A stretch of DNA of 15,301 bases from assembly GCA_003339415.1 (NCBI GenBank), contig PDHQ01000576.1, forward strand, positions 1-15,301, read 5' to 3'. A program made the translations under genes and the position numbers. Shown here in pieces: positions 9,067 through 15,301 of the stretch; position 1 is the stretch's first letter, and each line of letters starts with the position of its first letter. The DNA comes from Ophiocordyceps camponoti-saundersi (nom. inval.). Its lineage: Eukaryota > Ascomycota > Sordariomycetes > Hypocreales > Ophiocordycipitaceae. The notes under the pieces were generated by a model. The model had not been told where the DNA came from and did not search any database. It was given only the letters and a program-made list of their open reading frames with translations.

Positions 9067-9504
9067 AATATAGTTAGTAAGTATAATAATAAAGAATCTA
9101 AGCTACGCTATTTAGCTACTTAAGCTACTAGCTCGGTTACGTAAGTGCCGAGAACCTAGATATCTAGCGCGAGCTATAATTTAAAATCTCATATATTATT
9201 AAGTATAACTATATAACTTATTACTTCTCGGTCTATAGTTAAAATTATCCGATACCTCCTAATACTATATATACCTAATCTAATTCCGATCTATAATTTT
9301 AGACCTCCTATTTAGATAACTTTAACTCGTTTTCTATAAACTCTATTTATAGTCTATTACCTACTCTTTCTCTAACCCCTATATTCCGTACCTTAAAGCT
9401 ATTAATCTTAAGTTCTAAGATATACTCGGTATCTAAGTAAATAATTATTATTACTACTTAAAATATTTATTTATTATATAACTATATATTATCTTATACT
9501 ATAT
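9067..9504. other. Non-coding upstream region of the minus-strand gene, with one hairpin
   Basis: This stretch would hold the promoter of the minus-strand gene, but RIP has blurred it and no promoter element is recognisable. A CTCGG/CCGAG stem (9132-9136 with 9148-9152) sits in a slightly GC-richer patch. No cloverleaf is present, so it is not called a tRNA. The rest is AT-rich with no supported frame. Confidence 0.45.
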
Positions 9505-9990
9505 AAAAGAAATACTATATTTATAGTTAAAGATAAGAGAAATAAGATAATAGAAGATATAAACCGCTATATTAAACTCTTAGTATTCTAAAATAATTGC
9601 TTAAATTAGTAGCTTCTAGCGAAAATAGGTAAGGTTTAAAATAATATTATAATTCCGTTTAGTAGAGTTTTTACCCTAAGTCTTCTCCGAGACTTAACTT
9701 ACGATTTATAACTTTTATAATATCTATAAAGATAAGGTTAAGGGCTAAATCTTTTTTAATTCCTTCCTCTCTCGAGGGAAACTAATATACGCTATATACT
9801 TAGGTATAGCCCCTATCCTATCCTAATTACCTTTTATATCCTAATCCCTAGAAGCCCTTAGGGGAAAAAAAAAAAGAGGTTAAAGAAGTATTTAATTAAA
9901 CCCTGCATAACCCTCTCACACTTCCCTAGCTAGGACTAACACGTTTTTTTATCGTAAACTCGGCAATATTATTATAGTCGTTAAATTAAA
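9505..9990 (+). repeat. Rep-A partial copy C
   Basis: It begins near the AAGATAAGAGAAATAAG landmark, runs through TAGAGTTTTTACCCTAAG, CTCGAGGGAAACTAA and AGAAGCCCTTAGG, and ends near CGGCAATATT. The first 130 or so bases of the full unit are missing or too mutated to see. It is the first of four copies arranged head to tail. Confidence 0.75.
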
Positions 9991-10039
9991 CTATATATTA
10001 TCGTATATTATAACCTTTTATATTAAACTAACTATTTTA

Positions 10040-10445
10040 GTGCGGGAGGTTTATTACCGTAATCTTTAACTAAGTTAAGGCGGAATCTCTAGCTATATCC
10101 TCTAAGCGGGTAAGACCGTAAGCTAGATAGTAAATTTCTATAAATAAGGTTATTAAAAGTCGAGTTTCTATATAATAATAAGAGAAATTATAGGAATAAT
10201 ATTAGGAATAATTTAATTAAGTTCTTAAAGTCTTATAGTAAACGTCTAATATAGTAATCCGCTATATAAAGGGTAAGGTTTAAGGTAAAGCTGCAATTCC
10301 GTCCGCTAGAGTTTTTGCTATAAGTTTACCTAAGGCTTGATTTGTAATATACGATTTCGATAATATGTTTAAAGAGCTCTAGGGCTAATTACTTGCCCGA
10401 TTTCTTCCTTACTCGAGGGAAACTAAACTACTCTATATACTTTAA
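10040..10445 (+). repeat. Rep-A partial copy D (3' truncated)
   Basis: It starts at the part of Rep-A matching AATCTTTAACTAA and GGTAAGACCGTAAGCTAGATAG, and runs to CTCGAGGGAAACTAAACT. Then it stops and goes directly, through TTTAAAAAACC, into the TATTTAATTAAG of copy E. Its last 150 bases are missing. Confidence 0.7.
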
Positions 10446-10868
10446 AAAACCTATTTAATTAAGTATAAAAAAAAAAACTTCAGAACAAGTATTTAAATTA
10501 GTAATTTATAGTATAAAGGTATAGGATTTATAATAAAGTTATAATTCCGTTTTTCTAAAGTCTTTGCTATAAGTCCTCTCTAAGACTTAACTTACTATAT
10601 ATTACTTTTAAGATAGCTATAAAGATAAGGTTAGGGGCTAATTATTCCTTGATTTCTTCCTCTTTTTAAGGGAAACTAATCTGCGCTATATACTTCCTAA
10701 TAGCCTCTATCCTATCTTAACCCCTTTTATATCCTAGTCCTCGGAGGCTCTTAGGGGGACGGAGGCGTTAAGACACTATTTAATCTAACCCTATATAAGC
10801 TCCTAAAAGCTCCCTAGCTAATGTTAACGCGTATTTTATCTCTTTTATATATTGGCCACCGCTGCAAA
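10446..10868 (+). repeat. Rep-A partial copy E (5' truncated)
   Basis: It starts at the internal ACCTATTTAATTAAG landmark and runs to GGCCACCGCTGCAAACTAG, the RIP-varied form of the shared Rep-A end. It contains TAAGTCCTCTCTAAGACTT and CCTCGGAGGCTCTTAGGGG. It lies head to tail behind copy D. Confidence 0.75.
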
Positions 10869-10877
10869 CTAGTTTAT

Positions 10878-11053
10878 AATAGTCGCTTTCTTATCCTAAC
10901 CGCTTTTTATATTAATCCTTAGAAGGTCTTATAAACGAAAAAAAAAAATAGTTTAGGGATTTCACTAAGCGCTATATAAGTCCCTGAGAGGCGCCTATCC
11001 TAAACTTATATGCGTTTTCTTTAGGTATAAGTATAACTATTACCGCTTTAATA
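10878..11053 (+). repeat. Rep-A partial copy H (3' third)
   Basis: It resembles the last third of the unit: TTATCCTAACCGCTTTTTAT, TCCTTAGAAGGTCTTA, then GCGTTTTCTTTAGGTATAAG and ATTACCGCTTTAATA. It is the most diverged copy, and the boundaries are approximate. Confidence 0.55.
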
Positions 11054-11140
11054 TATATATTCTCTTATATATATATATATTTACTCTTTTTTTATATAAT
11101 CTATCCTTATATATATATATATACTTATACTTTTTTTTTT
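11048..11140. repeat. TA microsatellites
   Basis: Three runs of alternating T and A (around 11048-11058, 11065-11080 and 11109-11124) with a T run at 11131-11140. Low-complexity sequence; no gene. Confidence 0.85.
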
Positions 11141-11199
11141 AATTTTCCTTTTCCCCTATTATATCCCCTTTAAGTCCTTTTAGTCTTAATATTTATATT

Positions 11200-11530
11200 T
11201 TACTAGTTTACTAAACTCCTCCCGCCTAACTTATCTCACGGTCTATTCTCTTATAATATTCGTATTGCCCTACTTATTACCTACCTATTCCTTTCTACCT
11301 AAATCGTCTAATCTTTCCTAATATTATACTTAATTCTTCTCTATTCTAGTATTAATATCTTATATTTTTTTTAACCGTAACTCGTTATCTTACGCTCCCT
11401 ACTATCTTACTTAAACCTTTACGGCTAATCCCTTAAATCTTTATTCTTTAACTCTACTATATTATTATATGTCTATATAAAAAGTATATTTTTTAAATAG
11501 CCTAAATTACTTACGTACTACTATTATTAT
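11200..11530 (+). repeat. Rep-B copy 1 (contains one minisatellite unit)
   Basis: CACGGTCTATTCTC, TTATTACCTACCTATTC and TCTACCTAAA at 11238-11290 match 14519-14590. CGTAACTCGTTATCTTACG and CCTTTACGGCTAAT at 11375-11430 match 15125-15180, and TTACGTACTACTATTATTA near 11510 matches 15270-15290. The 70 bases between the first two blocks align with a single unit of the array at 14606-15130. No coding frame is supported. Confidence 0.7.
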
Positions 11531-12559
11531 TTCTTATATTACCTTTTATCCTACTCTCCCTCTACTCTTCTCCTACTCGCTTTATCTTATCCTTCTCCCC
11601 CTTTTCTCCTCTCCTTACCTATTATACCCTTAACGGCCAGAAAATAGCGTCCTAATAGTATCCGTAATCGTCTTATAAAACGTCTCTTACTAATCGTAAT
11701 AACGCCCTGCGATTATTAAGTACTCGGTATATCCTTTTTAATAAAGATTACTTAGATATCTTAATTACTTATTAAGATCGAGTTTTCTATCTATACCGTC
11801 TCTATTTATATAGTAATATACCCTATTTTAGAAATGCTAATATCTAGGTATATATTACCTTTTATTTCTTTCTCTTATATACCTATATTATTATTATTCC
11901 CTTATACCTTATATATATTAAAGAAAGTAATAAAAAAACTAACCCCTATCCTTATTAGGTATTATATCCCCCCTATTATATCTAACTTAATATCTTAAAC
12001 TAATATCCCTTTATACTCTAGTATCTTCTCTAGTATACGTATACCGGGTATTATATTATCGACTACTACTAACTTTACTACTATTCTCTTTTAAGCTATC
12101 GTAATTATATTCTATTAGATAATAATATCTCGGAAACGTCTGCTAATTAATACTATATCCCCTTCTCTTATATTAATAAGGATATTTTATTAGACGATAT
12201 ATATCTTTACTTTTATATCTACCGACTAGCTATCGAGTTTAGCGCGACTAATCTTTAGTTCTATACCTTAGGACTAATATCCTCTTCTATAAGGAAAAAC
12301 CTCTTTCTCCCTAACTCTTATTTAGTGTTTAAGTTAATAGATAATATTTAGGAAATATATTAGTTAGAGCTCGAAGCTTTGCGTAAATAGATAGCTACTA
12401 CTATTACTACTTCTTTACGGATTAAAAGGCGAATACCTCGAGAATTATACTATATAATAGAGCTTTAACCTAGTCTAATATACCTAGTTATTAATTATTT
12501 ACTTCGTTACGATAATTATTATTCTATTATATAATATCGCGGGGGGAGAAGGACACCCT
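11531..12559. other. AT-rich tract without a supportable gene
   Basis: Pyrimidine-rich near 11550-11620 (TCTCC-type runs), then AT-rich. The plus frame 12121-12480 has six TAA/TAG in 120 codons (12148, 12256, 12349, 12361, 12388, 12466) and reads as a plausible Lys/Arg/Leu-rich segment (LELEALRK). However, that stop density is about what this base composition gives by chance. The opposite strand is similarly readable. I see no named feature here. Confidence 0.4.
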
Positions 12560-13153
12560 AAGCGAGCGTAGTAGATACCTAAAGGGCGTAACTTCTTAGG
12601 TAACTAGAGTCTTTAACTAACATAAGGGGGGATCTCCAGCTATAGAGGGATAAGCTAGATAGTAATTCTCTATAGGGAAAATAATAAGAAGTCGGTTTTC
12701 TATATAGAGATAAGAGAATAAAGAGAAAAAGAGATAGGAACTATTTAATTAAGTAGTAAGGACTTTAGAATAAGTATCTAAAGTAATAATTTAGAGTATA
12801 AAAGTGTAAAGTTTAAAATAAAGTTATAATTCCGTTTAGTAGAGTTTTTACTATAAGTCCTCTCTAAGACTTGACTTACGATATACGACTTTTATAATAG
12901 CTATAAAGATAAGGTTAGGGGCTAATTGCTTGCTTAATTCGTCCTCTTTCGAGGGAAAACTAATCTATGCTATATACCTAGTAATCGCCCCTATCTTAAA
13001 TCGGCCACCTTCGCGTATTAACCCTTAGCAGCTCTTAGGAAAAGGAAAAAGGGTTAAGGGACTATTTAATCAGACCCTGCACGAGCTCCTAGCGGTTCCC
13101 TAACTAAGGTAGGCGCGCCTTTTTCCCTAAGTATATCTATCGCCGCCGCGAAA
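12560..13153 (+). repeat. Rep-A full-length copy B
   Basis: The second copy with both ends: it starts AAGCGAGCGTAGTAGATACCT and ends CTATCGCCGCCGCG, about 594 bases. The same landmarks occur in the same order as in 5016-5601, including AAGGGGGGATCTC, TAGAGTTTTTACTATAAG, AAGGTTAGGGGC, TTCGAGGGAAAACTAA and GGCGCGCC in place of AACGCGT. It is the last copy on the right; Rep-B sequences follow. Confidence 0.85.
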
Positions 13154-13758
13154 ATAACATTTAATTATATATATTATAACCTATAATATATTCCTTTATA
13201 TATATATCTTAAAATATTATAATATTAACCGTTACTATAGTATAATTATATATTATAGTATATATTTATTTCGCGGATATTCTAGATATGCTAGAAGATA
13301 ATAACCTTAGATAAAAATATAAGACCTTTTCAGACTTCGATAAGTATATTAAAATAGTTTCCTTATTTCTTATAGCTTCTATTATTCTTATATACTTTAG
13401 GCTATCTGCGCGGACTTAGTAATATCGCGGCTAATAATAATATATATTATATTTTAGTTTTCTTTAGAGAAAGGGATTAAGTAAACGTTTAGATAAACGC
13501 TAAATAGAGATAGTATACTATTACGAACTTATACGGCTCTATATTAATCTATATTTATATCTTCTCTATCCCTAAGAGTTTGCAAATTAATATTATAAAG
13601 CCGGCTAAGGTAGAATAGCGGTTATAATCGGAGTATATAGTATAGTCTGCCCCCCCCTTTATAAATTAAGAAAATAGTAGGTCTCTAGCCCTTAAGCTTC
13701 TCTTCGCGGCTATTATAGAGGTTATATATTATAAGGCGAGTTTTAGAGACCGCTTACT
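13154..13758. other. AT-rich tract ending at a poly(A) run
   Basis: No supportable gene. An eight-base inverted repeat (GGTCTCTA at 13680-13687, TAGAGACC at 13744-13751) encloses the last 70 bases before the A run, and a C8 run lies at 13650-13657. It may be the 3' end of a poly(A)-tailed retroelement (LINE or SINE), but no reverse transcriptase is readable. Confidence 0.35.
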
Positions 13759-13782
13759 AAAAAAAAAAAAAAAAAAAAAAAA
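13759..13782 (+). repeat. A24 homopolymer
   Basis: Twenty-four consecutive A, the longest homopolymer in the window. It could be a retroelement tail on the plus strand or simple slippage. No target-site duplication was found by eye. Confidence 0.9.
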
Positions 13783-14471
13783 CATTAACTAGTATTATAT
13801 CTATACCTTAAATTTTATATCCTTATATCTCGGATTACCGGCTTTAATACTATTTTAGATATTTAGATAGTTTAATTAAATAGTCTAATAGCTATTTTCT
13901 CTTTTCTTCCGCTTTTATATAAAAAATCGACTTCTTAACTAATTACCGTAGATAATTATAATCCGGCCTATTTTTAATAGCTAGGGATACCCCTATATCT
14001 ATTATAGATACTATTATATAGGAAGTTACGCCCCTTAAGTGTTGCTATAGTCCCTCCGCGTATAATCGACTTCTTCTTTATATCTTATATATGCAAACTA
14101 GCTTATTCCCTAATATTTAGATACCCCCTTATCTTAGTTATAGATTACGGTTACGCTTAGTATATCCCCTCTGCCGCGCGCTACGGTACCTAAATATATA
14201 ATACCTCTTATCTTTATTATATAATTTTACTCTTTAATATAGGTATATTCTTTTATTTTTTTTTTATCGTTTCTCTTTCTAGCCTATCCTTTTTACTAAA
14301 CTTTAGATATATATATATCCGGGTTTTAAATACTTTACTAAACCCCTTATCTCTTTAATACTTACACGGTTTATATATCCTACGTTCCTTTTCTCTCGTC
14401 GTTTTTTTCTCTATAGCTTATCCCTTTTAGGGACCTTTATATATAAATATCTATACTTATTTTTTACTAAT
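13783..14471. other. AT-rich tract with a partial Rep-B-like duplication
   Basis: No gene seen. Bases 14326-14385 (TACTAAACCCCTTATCTCTTTAATAC, then ACGGTTTATATATCCTACG) resemble 14472-14545, suggesting a local duplication of the left part of Rep-B. Bases 14306-14340 resemble 4717-4750. Confidence 0.45.
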
Positions 14472-15290
14472 ATATTAAACCCCTTCTCTCTCTTAATCCT
14501 AACTATACGCCCCCTATCTTACGGTCTATCCTCCTACGACTTCCGTATTCCCCTACTCTATTACCTACCTACCCTTCTTTACCTAAACTATTTATACCTT
14601 TTTAGTACTATATATTCTCCTCTCCGCCCGGGATCCGATCTCTCGTCTTTGCTAATTATAAACCGTCTAACTATTCGTAGTACTATATATTATTCCTATC
14701 CGCCCGGGATCCGATCTCTCGTGTTCTGCTAATTATAAACCGTTTAATTATTCGTAGTACTATATATTATTCCTATCCGCCTAGGATTTAATCTTTCTCG
14801 TGTCCTGCTAATTATAAACTATTTAATTATTTATAGTACTATATATCCTTTCTCTCCGCCCGGGATTCGATCTCTCCTATATCCTGCTAATTATAAACCG
14901 CCTAATTATTCGTAATATTATATATTATTCCTATCCGCCCGGGATCCGATCTCTCGTATTCTACTAATTATAAAACGTCTAATTATTCATAGTACTATAT
15001 ATTATTCCTTTCCGCCCGGGATTTAATCTTTCTTATATCCTGCTAATTATAAACTATCTAATTATTCGTAGTATTATATATTATTCCTCTCCGCTTAGAA
15101 TTTAATCTCTCGTATTCTGCCGATTATAACTTATTACCTTATATACCTTACTATCTCTCTCTTAAACTTTTACGGCTATTAGATACTATACCGGAGATAT
15201 ATTTATATACTCCCTAAACTCTAATATATCCGTAAGAAAAAAAAAAAAACTCCTATCGTTACTTAATCTTTTACGTACTAGCACTATTAT
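14472..15290 (+). repeat. Rep-B copy 2 (minisatellite expanded)
   Basis: It has the same left and right flanks as 11200-11530 (ACGGTCTATCCTCC, TTACCTACCTACCC, and TTTTACGGCTATT, TTACGTACTA) but with a seven-unit array between them. Both Rep-B copies are on the same strand. An A13 run lies at 15237-15249. The copy may continue past the window edge. Confidence 0.7.
14606..15130 (+). repeat. Minisatellite, seven units of 75-79 bp
   Basis: Units start at 14606, 14681, 14758, 14837, 14916, 14993 and 15072; the last is partial. Each runs TACTATATATTATTCC, a CCGCCCGGGATCCGATCT core, CTGCTAATTATAAACCG, and AATTATTCGTAG. Cores of units 3, 6 and 7 are changed to forms such as CCGCCTAGGATTTAATCT purely by C-to-T and G-to-A. 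No coding frame; a loose resemblance of the core to a tRNA B box is too weak to use. Confidence 0.96.
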
Positions 15291-15301
15291 TATATATATA
15301 A

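Noticed and set aside
9125..9180. tRNA-like patch with a CTCGG/CCGAG stem
   Set aside because: No acceptor, anticodon or T arm can be paired around it.
11900..12460. Minus-strand Ile/Val-rich open stretch
   Set aside because: About ten stops in 115 codons, and its Ile richness simply reflects ATA-rich sequence.
12001..12480. Plus-strand frame 1 reading as a possible decayed protein
   Set aside because: Stops occur at about the rate chance gives in DNA this AT-rich, and the minus strand over the same bases reads about as well.
12905..12925. AAGGTTAGGGGC within Rep-A as another telomere-repeat site
   Set aside because: It is a single TTAGGG match conserved as part of the Rep-A unit, not an array.
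14620..14660. Minisatellite core resembling a tRNA B box (GGGATTCGATCTC in unit 4)
   Set aside because: Only one unit approaches the consensus, no A box lies upstream, and no cloverleaf forms.
14606..15130. CRISPR-like array
   Set aside because: The units are contiguous tandem repeats of 75-79 bp with no unique spacers, and the context is eukaryotic.

Overview
The window looks like AT-rich, transposon-laden, probably subtelomeric heterochromatin of a filamentous ascomycete. Three signs point there. There is a Ty3/Gypsy chromovirus pol gene. There is an interstitial array of TTAGGG, the telomere repeat of most filamentous ascomycetes. Nearly all coding-like sequence carries the signature of repeat-induced point mutation (RIP): CA and TG dinucleotides are visibly rare, TA is abundant, and premature stops are always TAA or TAG, as expected from C-to-T change in Gln codons and G-to-A change in Trp codons. 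The species cannot be named from this sequence. No intact gene is supported anywhere in the window.

Layout. Bases 1-3049 (+) hold the reverse transcriptase, RNase H, integrase and chromodomain part of a chromovirus, in one unbroken frame with 20 internal stops. Gag and protease lie upstream of the window. Bases 3050-4227 are its 3' tail, with a duplicated polypurine-tract-like motif and probably the 3' LTR, including a tandem hairpin repeat. Bases 4591-4715 are a composite of two GC-rich blocks alternating with TTAGGG arrays.

From 4228 to 13153 a repeat of about 590 bp, called Rep-A here, appears as two full and six partial copies, all on the same strand, with two copies flanking the telomeric array. 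Between copies lie two decayed coding regions. One is a plus-strand open stretch at 7128-7664. The other is a minus-strand gene at 8242-9066 whose product is built from five tandem units of about 38 residues and ends in a basic tail with a VPPYLRG motif. Neither is a family I recognise.

Bases 11200-11530 and 14472-15290 are two copies of another repeat, called Rep-B. The first holds one copy of a 75-79 bp unit and the second has expanded it to seven. The rest is AT-rich sequence with microsatellites and homopolymer runs, without a supportable gene.

Taken together this is most simply read as a subtelomere that grew by duplication and insertion and was then mutated by RIP. The parts most likely to be undescribed are Rep-A with its telomeric insert, the 38-residue repeat protein, and the Rep-B minisatellite.
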